A stretch of DNA of 64,000 bases, from contig JAJTCM010000007.1 of NCBI GenBank assembly GCA_021325675.1, positions 1-64,000 on the forward strand. The letters run 5' to 3'. The notes below the pieces were generated by a model. It made no database searches, had not been told where the DNA came from, and saw only the letters and a program-made list of their open reading frames with translations. The position numbers and the translations under genes are program-made. Below are positions 42,291 through 50,664 of the stretch, piece after piece (the stretch's first letter is position 1; each line of letters begins with the position of its first letter). The stretch comes from Crocinitomicaceae bacterium (GTDB lineage: Bacteria > Bacteroidota > Bacteroidia > Flavobacteriales_D > Crocinitomicaceae).

Positions 42291-44732
42291 TTATCCGTTA
42301 CCCTGTCCTCCAACGCGCTGCTTTAAATCATCGGCCCCACCCTGTCTGCGGCGCGCGCTGTTCTGCGCAGAGCCAAAACGGTAGGTGAAGCCGATTGTTG
42401 CAACCCTTGTTTCTCTTGTGACTAAAAAGTTTTCCCTGTAATCCGTGAATGTTACGTCTGCGCTGATCTGGTTTGTGAAGAAAGCGTCAGACACGTTTAC
42501 CCGGATTGTTCCCTTATTTTTGAGGATTTTAGCCTGGTAACCGAAGCCTACCGACCAGATCCTGTTGATGGAATCAAAAGCATATACTTCCCGCGTCCGG
42601 TAATTCCCCGTCAGCTCCATGGAATGGTTTTTATTGATAATGATATTGTTGACCATGTTGACATTGCCGTTATACGTCCCGTTTCCGGAAATCTGCGTAT
42701 TGGCAACATTTCCTGAATACAAGGCGAGATAACCGTTCAGGTCAAGGCGCAGCGACCACCATTTTGTGAGATCGAAAGGCAGGCTGACATTGGCGTAAAT
42801 CAAATCAACCGACTCCAGGTTTACGTTCGTCTGGATTGTAATATTCTGCTGATACGCCGAAGGGGCAATAATTTCCGTAATGTTGTTGAACGTACGGGCA
42901 ATCCCAACAAGCGTGTAGAATTTATCCCTGAACATATGCCCGATATCCAACCCCATCGTTGTTTGCGGTTTCAGGTAAGGGTTTCCTTCCTTGAAAGTTG
43001 TAGGGTCAAGGTAAAACTTGAAAGGGTTCAGCTGATCATAGCTTGGGCGGTCGATCCGGCGGTTGATGTTCACGTCGAAGCTGTGTTTGTCATTCGCCCT
43101 GAAACGCATGCTCAGTGACGGAAACACCTGGATATAGGACGTATCAAAGCGCTGCTGGTAAACGAGCTGGTTTCCTGTGATATTCGTGTTTTCAACACGT
43201 AAACCAAGCTGGTACGTCCATTTTTTATGCTGGAAATTGTAATTCGTATAAACAGCATTGATATTTTCCGTGTAAATGAAATGGTTGCTTTTGAGACTGT
43301 CGTAGACATTGCCCGAATTACTGCGGTCGTAAAACTCAATGTTGTTATCCGCTTCCACGTAGCTGGATTTCGCACCGAACTCGAAGCTTGAACCGTTTTT
43401 AAATGCGCGGCTTCGATCGGCTTTCAGGGAATAAATGGATAATTGGCCGTTGAGGTCACCGTAAAGCAGGTAAGGCGATTGCAGCAGGCCGCCGTTGAGA
43501 TCGTAATAATTTGTTGTGAAATTTTGTTCCGTTTTGTTACCGTACTGCGCATAATCGAGGTCCATCGAAAACGTTGAGCCCAGCGTATCCGTATTGCGGC
43601 GGTAATTGAGGTTCAGCCCGCCGGAGTACCAGCTGTCTTCTGAGCGGTTTTCCGTCTGGAAACTGGAAACCGGCACATAGTTTTGGTTGTAAACATCCGT
43701 TATATTGGTACCGTTCGGGTTGAATTTATTGCTTACCGCACTGAATACAAAGCCCAGCGTGCTTTTGGAATCAATTTCATAATCGAATCCCCCGCGAAAA
43801 ATGTTGTTCCGGAAAGGAAAAGTGATGTAATTATCCTGTTTGTAAGCCAGCATGAACGTATCATTCGTGTAAAACTTACGCTCAAGCTCCAGGCGGTTGA
43901 AAGCCTTGCGGTTGGCATAGGAATAATTTCCGAAGAAATTCCACTTTTTGGTGCGGTGGTTGAAGCTGAGGCCCGTGTTGAGCTTGTGATAAACGCCTTG
44001 TCCGTAGCTCGCATTTACTGTCCCGTTGGAACCGTAGCGTGTGTCTTTTTTCATGCGGATATCGATAATCATGGAACCGGACGCATCGTATTTGGAAGAA
44101 GGGTTCGTGATGAATTCGATTTTTTCAATGCTCGACGACGGGATCCCGCGCAGGTAATTCGCCAGGTCAGTTCCGGACATTTGCAACGCTTTTCCGTTCA
44201 CTTGTACCGCAATCCCCTGTCTTCCGTTGATCGAGATCTGGTCGGTCATACTGACGGCAACGCCCGGGGATTTTTCGATGATCTCAAAAGCCGAAGAACC
44301 GGTAGACTGGATGCTTTGCTCCACGTTGACGATCATTTTTCCAGGCAGGCGCTCAATGAAAGGCTTTTTGCCTACAACGGCCACTTCCTTCAGCTCCTGT
44401 TCGCTTTTTACAAGCGCAAAAGCTTCGAGGTCGAGGTTTTTATCCAACAGGATTTCCTTGGAGCAGAAACGCTCAAAATCCGGGTTTTTAACACAAATGA
44501 AGTAAGTCCCTTCTTTTACCTGCTGAAAAAGAAAAATCCCGTTTTCGTTGGTAAACTCGGTTTTCACCAGGCTGGAATCCGCTTTGGTATACAGGTAAAC
44601 CACCTCATCTTTCATGGCAGTCTTTCCCGGATCGAGTACCGAACCCTGGAGAGTGAAGCCCGCACCGCTTTCCTGGGCAAAAAGCCTGAAGAAAGGAAGT
44701 ACTAACAAAATGATGAGTGAGATTTTTTTCAT
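42291..44732 (-). CDS. TonB-dependent-receptor-like outer-membrane beta-barrel protein
   Basis: 813 residues. Signal peptide (about 1-20, ending RLFAQ), carboxypeptidase-regulatory-like beta domain (about 25-110, GFTLQGSVLDPGKTAMKDEVV), a plug domain (about 120-215, with FEIIEKSPGVAVS and SINGRQGIAVQVNGK) and a C-terminal barrel of the Bacteroidota outer-membrane family (about 230-800). It ends in a low-complexity Arg/Gly-rich tail (ARRRQGGADDLKQRVGGQ). Ligand unknown. The gene is divergent from a MarR regulator, and the 282-base spacer holds a palindrome, so repression by MarR is likely. A TACCTTCG box at 44756-44763 may be its -7 element. Confidence 0.88.
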   Translation of the reverse strand: MKKISLIILLVLPFFRLFAQESGAGFTLQGSVLDPGKTAMKDEVVYLYTKADSSLVKTEFTNENGIFLFQQVKEGTYFICVKNPDFERFCSKEILLDKNLDLEAFALVKSEQELKEVAVVGKKPFIERLPGKMIVNVEQSIQSTGSSAFEIIEKSPGVAVSMTDQISINGRQGIAVQVNGKALQMSGTDLANYLRGIPSSSIEKIEFITNPSSKYDASGSMIIDIRMKKDTRYGSNGTVNASYGQGVYHKLNTGLSFNHRTKKWNFFGNYSYANRKAFNRLELERKFYTNDTFMLAYKQDNYITFPFRNNIFRGGFDYEIDSKSTLGFVFSAVSNKFNPNGTNITDVYNQNYVPVSSFQTENRSEDSWYSGGLNLNYRRNTDTLGSTFSMDLDYAQYGNKTEQNFTTNYYDLNGGLLQSPYLLYGDLNGQLSIYSLKADRSRAFKNGSSFEFGAKSSYVEADNNIEFYDRSNSGNVYDSLKSNHFIYTENINAVYTNYNFQHKKWTYQLGLRVENTNITGNQLVYQQRFDTSYIQVFPSLSMRFRANDKHSFDVNINRRIDRPSYDQLNPFKFYLDPTTFKEGNPYLKPQTTMGLDIGHMFRDKFYTLVGIARTFNNITEIIAPSAYQQNITIQTNVNLESVDLIYANVSLPFDLTKWWSLRLDLNGYLALYSGNVANTQISGNGTYNGNVNMVNNIIINKNHSMELTGNYRTREVYAFDSINRIWSVGFGYQAKILKNKGTIRVNVSDAFFTNQISADVTFTDYRENFLVTRETRVATIGFTYRFGSAQNSARRRQGGADDLKQRVGGQGNG

Positions 44733-44860
44733 ATGTGCCGGTATTGAATCTGGGACGAAGGTAGAGGAAAGCTATGGAAATAAAATGTTAAAATTTATGA
44801 ACGGTTAAATACTGGTTTACAGAATCTAAATTACTTATTTAAAAGGTTTAATCATATATT

Positions 44861-44885
44861 TGATATATCAACTGTTGATTTATCA
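44861..44885. promoter_or_regulatory. 25-bp palindromic operator, probable MarR site
   Basis: Centred on 44873: TGATA (44861-44865) ... ATCAAC-T-GTTGAT (44867-44879) ... TATCA (44881-44885). All positions pair except one T-T. A -7 box TATATTTG (44887-44894, plus strand) begins two bases after it, so a bound dimer would block the promoter. It lies between the outer-membrane gene and marR. Confidence 0.65.
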
Positions 44886-45014
44886 CTATATTTGAACACG
44901 CGCACGTAGAAATAAAAATAATCCGGGTGATTAAAATAGCATTCAAATGGTGATTTTTCTATATAAAGCGGCTTTTTTAAGGATAAACGGATAAAAGTTC
45001 ATATATTTACGGCC

Positions 45015-45443
45015 ATGGAGAAACTGGAAAGTATCATTTTCTATAGTATTGATAAAGCCATCCGCACCTATCGTCAGTATGCCCAGAACCAGCTCAAGCA
45101 GCATGGCTTTGAGATGACGATAGATCAGTGGATTGTCTTGAAATGCATCCTCGAAAACCCGGAAATTACCCAAAGCGAAATTGCTGAGAAAGTTTTCAAG
45201 GACAATGCTTCCGTTACCCGTATTATCAGCTTATTGATTAAAGCCAAACACCTCAGCAAACGCACTATGCGCAGCAACCGCCGCCGCGTGGTTCTCACTA
45301 TCACACCACAAGGAATCGAAACCCTGAAAGGCATGGAACAAATCGTGCTGAAAAACCGCTCCAAAGCCCTGGAAGGAATTTCCCAGCAGGAAATCGAGCT
45401 GGTGAAAAATGTGATGGTAAAGATGGCTGCAAACTGCGAGTAG
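45015..45443 (+). CDS. MarR-family transcriptional regulator
   Basis: 142 residues. Winged helix-turn-helix at about 35-100: TIDQWIVLKCILENPEITQSE, IAEKVFKDNASVTRIISLL (recognition helix) and the wing SNRRRVVLTITPQG. Long dimerisation helices lie at both ends. Such regulators usually bind their own promoter and release it on binding a small aromatic ligand or on oxidation. A 25-bp palindrome lies about 130 bases upstream, in the spacer shared with the outer-membrane protein gene. Confidence 0.9.
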   Translation: MEKLESIIFYSIDKAIRTYRQYAQNQLKQHGFEMTIDQWIVLKCILENPEITQSEIAEKVFKDNASVTRIISLLIKAKHLSKRTMRSNRRRVVLTITPQGIETLKGMEQIVLKNRSKALEGISQQEIELVKNVMVKMAANCE

Positions 45444-45446
45444 TTA

Positions 45447-45497
45447 TTTTCCCGCTGATCGCGCAAATAAATTTCGCAGATTAACGCTGATTTTTAC
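45447..45497. repeat. CGCAGATTAACGCTGATT-type intergenic repeat
   Basis: CCCGCTGATCGCG (45452-45464) and TTTCGCAGATTAACGCTGAT (45471-45490) resemble 14813-14851 after ispH. Gene-free and degenerate; found just after a gene end in both places. Confidence 0.45.
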
Positions 45498-45529
45498 TCC
45501 CTGCCTGAGGAGAAATCGTTTAATCGAAG

Positions 45530-45862
45530 TCAATACCTTAAAATATCATTCAGGCAGGTTTTTATCTTTTTCAATTCTTCTTTCGTGATTTTTCCGACTT
45601 GCTTTTTTAAGCGCTGTCGCGACAAAGAACGGACGTGAAACGTCAGGATTTCGGATGCTTGTTTCAGACCATTTTTAGTATCCGGAGCGAGCACTACGTT
45701 TCCATGATAATTTTTCACTTTTGTTGTAAGCGGGCAGCAAATTACCAAACCGGCGTTATCATTTAACAGGTTACCGCTAATAATCACCACAGGACGAAAA
45801 CCAGCCTGTTCGCTTCCTTCAATCGGATCGAGCATAGCATTCCAGATTTCACCCTGCTTCAT
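45530..45862 (-). CDS. MazF/PemK-family endoribonuclease toxin
   Basis: 110 residues. The MazF fold shows KQGEIWNAMLDPIEGSEQAGFRP near the start with the conserved arginine, VVIISGNLLNDN, CCPLTTKVKNYHGNVVL and the late SLSRQRLKKQVGKI. Such toxins cut mRNA at short specific sequences when their antitoxin is lost. The start overlaps the antitoxin stop by four bases (ATGA), the usual toxin/antitoxin coupling. The length is normal and no key residue is missing. Confidence 0.88.
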   Translation of the reverse strand: MKQGEIWNAMLDPIEGSEQAGFRPVVIISGNLLNDNAGLVICCPLTTKVKNYHGNVVLAPDTKNGLKQASEILTFHVRSLSRQRLKKQVGKITKEELKKIKTCLNDILRY

Positions 45863-46092
45863 TCTTCTAAATTTCGCATGTATTCTTCCATCCCTTCTTC
45901 AGCTATATCAAGCGTATCGGAGTCATCCGCGAGCTGGCGGTAACTTTTCAGATAAGCCGCCCGGTTCAGTTGATCGAGATAAATCCGCAGCGCCTTTTCG
46001 ATAAGCTTATTTTTGGGTAGGGAGAGCTCTTTCGCTTTTTCAGCCAGCAAGCTCATCAAATCATCGGGAAGGGTGCTCGTGAAGGTTGTCAT
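45859..46092 (-). CDS. Ribbon-helix-helix antitoxin of the MazF pair
   Basis: 77 residues. N-terminal MTTFTSTLPDDLMSLLAEKAKE fits an RHH/CopG-type DNA-binding strand and helix, followed by LPKNKLIEKALRIYLDQ. The acidic C-terminus (DTLDIAEEGMEEYMRNLEE) would wrap the toxin. It would both neutralise the toxin and repress the operon. A -7 box TATATTTG (46116-46123) lies 24 bases upstream. Confidence 0.85.
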   Translation of the reverse strand: MTTFTSTLPDDLMSLLAEKAKELSLPKNKLIEKALRIYLDQLNRAAYLKSYRQLADDSDTLDIAEEGMEEYMRNLEE

Positions 46093-46115
46093 TTGTGAAA
46101 TATATTTATGAAATA

Positions 46116-46123
46116 CAAATATA
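46116..46123 (-). promoter_or_regulatory. -7 box of the toxin/antitoxin operon
   Basis: TATATTTG on the minus strand in an A/T-rich stretch; leader of about 20 bases. The antitoxin probably binds here. Confidence 0.45.
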
Positions 46124-46162
46124 AATCATATTTTTAAATTATGCAAATTAAACTTTCAGATC

Positions 46163-46260
46163 GTTTTGGCATGGTTTTCATCAAAAACACACGCCAAAAC
46201 CCATTTTCACAAAGAGATTCTATCTCAACAGATATTGTATGCTTACGGCATTCGTTCCAG
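46163..46260 (+). repeat. Dispersed palindromic repeat, copy C with tail
   Basis: GTTTTGGCATGGTTTT (46163-46178), CAT, CAAAAACACACGCCAAAAC (46182-46200). The tail keeps TTTCACA and ends TGTATGCTTACGGCATTC (46237-46254), matching the tail of copy B. It lies between the antitoxin promoter and the glnN terminator. Confidence 0.75.
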
Positions 46261-46308
46261 CTCATCACACCTTTCTATTTGAAAAAAATCTGTGTAGCCT
46301 GCGGGAAA

Positions 46309-46338
46309 ATAAAAAAGGCCAACCTTGCGATTGACCTT
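46309..46338 (-). terminator. Terminator of glnN
   Basis: Minus-strand AAGGTCAA (46331-46338) / TTGGCCTT (46315-46322) with one G-T pair and an eight-base loop, then a T tract (46309-46316). Confidence 0.75.
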
Positions 46339-46358
46339 CCGTTATATTTTGGATAAGA

Positions 46359-48545
46359 TTATCTTGTGAAAAGCATTTCACGGAACTTAGGCATCGGCCA
46401 CAGCTCATCATCAACCAAGAGCTCGAGTTTATCTGCATGGTAGCGGATTTCTTCAAAATGAACTTTTACCTGGTCGCAGTAAGCAATCGCTTTTGCTTCG
46501 AGGTCTTCAAGGTCGTTGGCCCTTTTACGTGCTTCGAGCATGACATCACACTTGGATTTAAGACCGTTCAGATGCAATGAAATTTCCTCGATCAGCTCTA
46601 ACTGTGCTTTCGCTGAAGTCTTAGCCGTTTTTTCACCGAGGATAGCAAACAAGCCCTGAACATTCTGGATCAGTTTGTTCTGGTAGGTGATCACTGCCGG
46701 GATAATCTGGCTTTGAGCAATGTCGTTGATAATGCGCGCTTCGATCTGTAATTTCAGGATATAACTGTCGAATTCGATTTCCTGGCGGGCATGTAATTCG
46801 CGCGGTGTCAAAATGTTCAGGCTATCGAAGAGCTTCGCTACTTTTTTGTCGCCCCACACTTTCAATGCACGCGGCGTGTCTTTCAGGTTGGATAAACCAC
46901 GTTTTTCAGCGTCTTTAACCCATTCATCACCGTAACCGTTCCCTTCGAAGCGAATTTTTTTGGAATCTTTGATCAGTTTCTGCAATTCTTTCAGGATCGC
47001 TTCATCCTTGCTTTCTCCTTTATCAATACGGCTGTCAACATTTTTCTTGAAATCCTTGAGCTGGTTTGCCATAATCGTGTTGAGGACGATCATCGCAGAA
47101 GAACAGTTGGCGGAAGAACCTACCGCGCGGAACTCAAACTTGTTACCGGTGAAGGCAAAAGGTGAAGTCCTGTTACGGTCTGTGTTATCCAGCATGATTT
47201 GCGGAATTTTGCCGATGTTGAGCTTCAGCTCGGTTTTATCTTCCGGGGTCATTTTGCCCGCTTTTACGTTTTTCTCAATTTCGTCGAGCAAGCTGGAAAG
47301 CTGTGAACCGATGAAAGCAGAAATAATTGCCGGCGGAGCTTCGTTGGCCCCTAAACGGTGGTCGTTGCCCGCTGATGCGATACAAGCGCGGAGCAAGTCA
47401 GCGTTATCGTGGATCGCTTTGATCGTATTGACGAAAAACGTCAGGAACTGTAAGTTTGTTTTCGGATTTTTACCGGGAGCCAATAAGTTTACGCCTGTAT
47501 TTGTACTCAGTGACCAGTTGTTGTGTTTCCCGGAACCATTTACGCCGGAGAATGGCTTTTCGTGGAACAGCACACGGAAATCGTGCTTGCGCGCTACTTT
47601 CTCCATGATATCCATGAGCAAGAGGTTGTGGTCGTTCGCCAGGTTACATTCTTCGAAGATCGGTGCGCACTCAAACTGGTTCGGCGCTACTTCGTTGTGG
47701 CGGGTTGTTACCGGAATTCCCAAAGAAATCGCTTCGTTTTCGTATTCACGCATAAAAGCGGTAACACGCTCAGGAATCGAACCAAAATAATGGTCTTCGA
47801 GCTGCTGTCCTTTCGCTGCAGAATGCCCGAACAAAGCACGGCCGGTCATCATCAGGTCGGGACGCGCATTGAACAAAGCCTGGTCAACGAGGAAATATTC
47901 CTGCTCCCAGCCGAGTGTTGCGTTTACTTTCGTTACGTTTTTATCAAAATACTGGCATACGTCAACCGCCGCCTGATCGACTGCGTGCAGCGCTTTCAGC
48001 AAAGGCATTTTGTAATCCAGGGATTCCCCGGTATAGGAAATAAAGATTGTCGGGATACACAAGGTTTTACCGATCACAAACGCCGGTGAAGACGGGTCCC
48101 AGGCTGTATAACCGCGTGCTTCAAAGGTATTGCGGATCCCCCCGTTCGGGAAAGAAGACGCATCCGGCTCCTGCTGAACCAATAAATCACCGTCGAAACG
48201 CTCGATCGCCTTACCCGGGCCAACCGGCTTGAAGAATGCATCATGTTTCTCGGCAGTTGAGCCCGTTAGCGGCTGAAACCAGTGTGTATAATGTGTTGCG
48301 CCTTTAGTGATTGCCCAGTCCTTCATTGCTGAAGCTACCTGGTCGGCCATTTTACGGTCCAAACGCGTACCGTTCTGGATGGATTCCATCATTGATTTGT
48401 ACGCATCACTTGGAAGATATTCACGCATGGTATCTGCATGAAATACATTTTTCGCGAAAAGCTCTGAAACCTTTCCATCATAATCCATGTGTTTCGGTGT
48501 CCTGTTCAACACATCCTGGTAAGCCTGCAATCTTTTAGTAGCCAT
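46359..48545 (-). CDS. glnN: Glutamine synthetase type III
   Basis: 728 residues, the size of the GSIII family rather than the roughly 450 of GSI. GSIII marks: WEQEYFLVDQALFNARPDLMM, FNEVAPNQFE-like TRHNEVAPNQFECAPIFEE, GVNGSGKHNNWSLSTNTGVN, FRAVGSSANCSSAMIVLN and ANDLEDLEAKAIAYCD. It makes glutamine from glutamate and ammonia; it is the main enzyme of this kind in Bacteroidota. It has a good promoter (48573-48605) and terminator, so it is monocistronic. Confidence 0.95.
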   Translation of the reverse strand: MATKRLQAYQDVLNRTPKHMDYDGKVSELFAKNVFHADTMREYLPSDAYKSMMESIQNGTRLDRKMADQVASAMKDWAITKGATHYTHWFQPLTGSTAEKHDAFFKPVGPGKAIERFDGDLLVQQEPDASSFPNGGIRNTFEARGYTAWDPSSPAFVIGKTLCIPTIFISYTGESLDYKMPLLKALHAVDQAAVDVCQYFDKNVTKVNATLGWEQEYFLVDQALFNARPDLMMTGRALFGHSAAKGQQLEDHYFGSIPERVTAFMREYENEAISLGIPVTTRHNEVAPNQFECAPIFEECNLANDHNLLLMDIMEKVARKHDFRVLFHEKPFSGVNGSGKHNNWSLSTNTGVNLLAPGKNPKTNLQFLTFFVNTIKAIHDNADLLRACIASAGNDHRLGANEAPPAIISAFIGSQLSSLLDEIEKNVKAGKMTPEDKTELKLNIGKIPQIMLDNTDRNRTSPFAFTGNKFEFRAVGSSANCSSAMIVLNTIMANQLKDFKKNVDSRIDKGESKDEAILKELQKLIKDSKKIRFEGNGYGDEWVKDAEKRGLSNLKDTPRALKVWGDKKVAKLFDSLNILTPRELHARQEIEFDSYILKLQIEARIINDIAQSQIIPAVITYQNKLIQNVQGLFAILGEKTAKTSAKAQLELIEEISLHLNGLKSKCDVMLEARKRANDLEDLEAKAIAYCDQVKVHFEEIRYHADKLELLVDDELWPMPKFREMLFTR

Positions 48546-48572
48546 TTTTTGAAATTTTTATAAATTTTGAGG

Positions 48573-48605
48573 CAAAGGTATAAATTTTTAGGGGGTATTT
48601 TCAAA
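48573..48605 (-). promoter_or_regulatory. Promoter of glnN
   Basis: Minus-strand TTTG (48602-48605), 21-base spacer, TACCTTTG (48573-48580); leader of about 25 bases. Confidence 0.65.
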
Positions 48606-48699
48606 TTTTATCTATTTTTTATAAACATTTAATGAAATTTAAGGGGTAAGATTCAAATAATGACCCAAAAATTAAATTTTAGCAATTCCGAGGAAATGT

Positions 48700-48707
48700 T
48701 ATATTTG
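48700..48707 (+). promoter_or_regulatory. -7 box of the membrane TPR/HTH gene
   Basis: TATATTTG, 15 bases before the ATG, predicting a very short leader; no clear -33 element. Confidence 0.45.
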
Positions 48708-48721
48708 CTTCAAAAAGCACC

Positions 48722-50443
48722 ATGAAAACAGGCTTGCTTCTTATTTTTCTATGCGTTTCCTCCTTCCTGTATCCACATAGTTTCACTGAAATAAGTGCGA
48801 TTACGGGCGGCACGTATCACGAAAAACAGTTCCGGGAAATGCTGCAGGAAGAAAAAAACAAGTACCGGCAAACCGGCAATAAGCACTATTTACTGACCGC
48901 AAATTATATCGAGGCCTTTATTTATGGTAACCGGGGCGAAAACAACAAGCGCATTTTAAAATTCCTGTGGGTGATCGAAAATTGCCCGGAGCAGGAATAT
49001 GAAATTTATACCCAGGCCAATTACCACCTCAGCTCTTACCTGGTTTTCTGTAATTCCGATGAAACGGCAGCTATATTTGCCAATAATTCCCTGCAAGCCG
49101 CAAAAAAAGGAAAAATCAAGGGCATGATGCCGCTCATTTATTCCCTGAAAGGATCGATTTACTACAATCTCAAAAATTACCGCAAAGCCATTGTCAACTA
49201 TAAAAATGCCCTCCTCTATTATACAGATAGAAAGGACAAGCTTTTCGAGGCATCCATGAACAACAACATCAGCCTGTGTTTTATGCAGCTGGGGAATTAC
49301 TCCAAATCCAATCATTTTATTGAGCGCTCCCTGAAAAAACTGGACCAGATCCGGAGCAAAAATGAAGGGGAAGAGTTTTTCCACGCACTGGTACGGGGCA
49401 ACCTGGGATCGAATTATTACCGGATGGAACAATTTGATCAAGCGAAACCTTTGCTCCACGAGGAACTTGACTTTTACCTGGACCATCCGGCTTATGCAGA
49501 AAACGCCTTGCACCCTATCCAGCAGCTATTGAGTATTTATGGGAATGACGGAAATAAAGCGCAGGAAGCTTTCATCCTTTCTAAAATCCCCGTTTTGGTC
49601 AAATCTATTTACAACCTCAAAACCAGGAACGAATTCAATAAAATTCTTTATGACCAGGCTATCAAAACCAACGACCTGAAAAATATCCATCGTTACGGCC
49701 AGGAGCTCATCCGGAACAACCAGCTGATTTTCGATTCCATCATCAACAATTCCCGGATCCTGAACAACACCATTTACGATCAGCAAATCCGCCATTTGAA
49801 AAAACAGTTCAGCACGCGCGACAAATTATTTAAGAAAACCCTTGAAAGCGAACAGCAATCCAACACTTTCCGGGTTTTGCTCTTTTCTTCCATTTCCCTC
49901 ATTTTGGTGATCCTTTTTATTGAGCGCAGCCGCCGTGAAAAACGCAATAAGGTCATCCAGGCGCAGGAACAGCTGATTGAAAACAAAAAACGGATCATCC
50001 TTGAAAACGAGATCAAGCTGAAACAGGAAAAAATCACCAACCTGGCACTGAACCTCAACCTGAAAAAAGAAACCGAAAATGCCTTTTTGCAAAAGATCCG
50101 TGAAATTAAGCGCAAGAAGCAGGCCGATCCTGAAACCATTCTGAAAGAACTGCAGCTGAGCGTGACGAACCTCATCAACATTGACCAGAAAAATGCAGGA
50201 AACTCAATGGATGTGGAAGAAGAAAATTCCCGCTTTACGCTGGAACTGCAGAAACTGCACCCCGAGCTCAGCAAGCAGGAACAAACTTTTTGCTCTTATT
50301 TCAGGATGAACCTCAATTCCAAGGAGATTGCTTCTATCACCAGCATGACTTCCGGGACTGTCCGGGTGTACAAAAACAAAATCAAGGCTAAAGTTGGCTT
50401 AAATGCTGAAGAAAGCCTGAACGATTACCTCCAGGCGATTTGA
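48722..50443 (+). CDS. Membrane TPR regulator with C-terminal LuxR-like helix-turn-helix
   Basis: 573 residues. Signal peptide/first hydrophobic segment at about 1-20, a periplasmic block of TPR repeats (about 85-340, for example GMMPLIYSLKGSIYYNLKN), one transmembrane helix (about 380-400, FRVLLFSSISLILVILF), a long coiled coil (about 405-480) and a cytoplasmic HTH at about 515-570 (MNLNSKEIASITSMTSGTVRVYKNKIK). This is a recognised Bacteroidota layout in which outside signals sensed by TPRs drive DNA binding. Target genes are unknown; the large secreted protein just downstream is one candidate. Confidence 0.82.
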   Translation: MKTGLLLIFLCVSSFLYPHSFTEISAITGGTYHEKQFREMLQEEKNKYRQTGNKHYLLTANYIEAFIYGNRGENNKRILKFLWVIENCPEQEYEIYTQANYHLSSYLVFCNSDETAAIFANNSLQAAKKGKIKGMMPLIYSLKGSIYYNLKNYRKAIVNYKNALLYYTDRKDKLFEASMNNNISLCFMQLGNYSKSNHFIERSLKKLDQIRSKNEGEEFFHALVRGNLGSNYYRMEQFDQAKPLLHEELDFYLDHPAYAENALHPIQQLLSIYGNDGNKAQEAFILSKIPVLVKSIYNLKTRNEFNKILYDQAIKTNDLKNIHRYGQELIRNNQLIFDSIINNSRILNNTIYDQQIRHLKKQFSTRDKLFKKTLESEQQSNTFRVLLFSSISLILVILFIERSRREKRNKVIQAQEQLIENKKRIILENEIKLKQEKITNLALNLNLKKETENAFLQKIREIKRKKQADPETILKELQLSVTNLINIDQKNAGNSMDVEEENSRFTLELQKLHPELSKQEQTFCSYFRMNLNSKEIASITSMTSGTVRVYKNKIKAKVGLNAEESLNDYLQAI

Positions 50444-50632
50444 CCTCATTTAACAGAATGATAAAATTTTAACAAGGCAACATTAAGTCTTTACAAATTA
50501 ACGCATCATAAAAATTAAATTATTAATCTCCAACATTTTAACACAAACACAATTAACACTTTTTGAAAATTTCAGCCCTGTAGACTAACACTAATTAACA
50601 CCCAAAATCGATATAGCTGGTTCATGTTGCGG

Positions 50633-50640
50633 TAATTTTG
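50633..50640 (+). promoter_or_regulatory. -7 box of the large secreted protein gene
   Basis: TAATTTTG fits TAnnTTTG, 25 bases before the ATG. The rest of the 220-base gap after the TPR/HTH gene is A/T-rich and gene-free. Confidence 0.4.
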
Positions 50641-50664
50641 TTCGCAGAATTATTCGCAACACCT

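Noticed and set aside
43683-44705. Long open frame (340 codons) on the plus strand opposite the outer-membrane barrel gene
   Set aside because: It is fully antisense to a clear gene, has no recognisable domain and a composition typical of a reverse-frame shadow.
46960-47790. 276-codon plus-strand frame inside glnN
   Set aside because: Antisense to the conserved core of glutamine synthetase III; no motif of its own.
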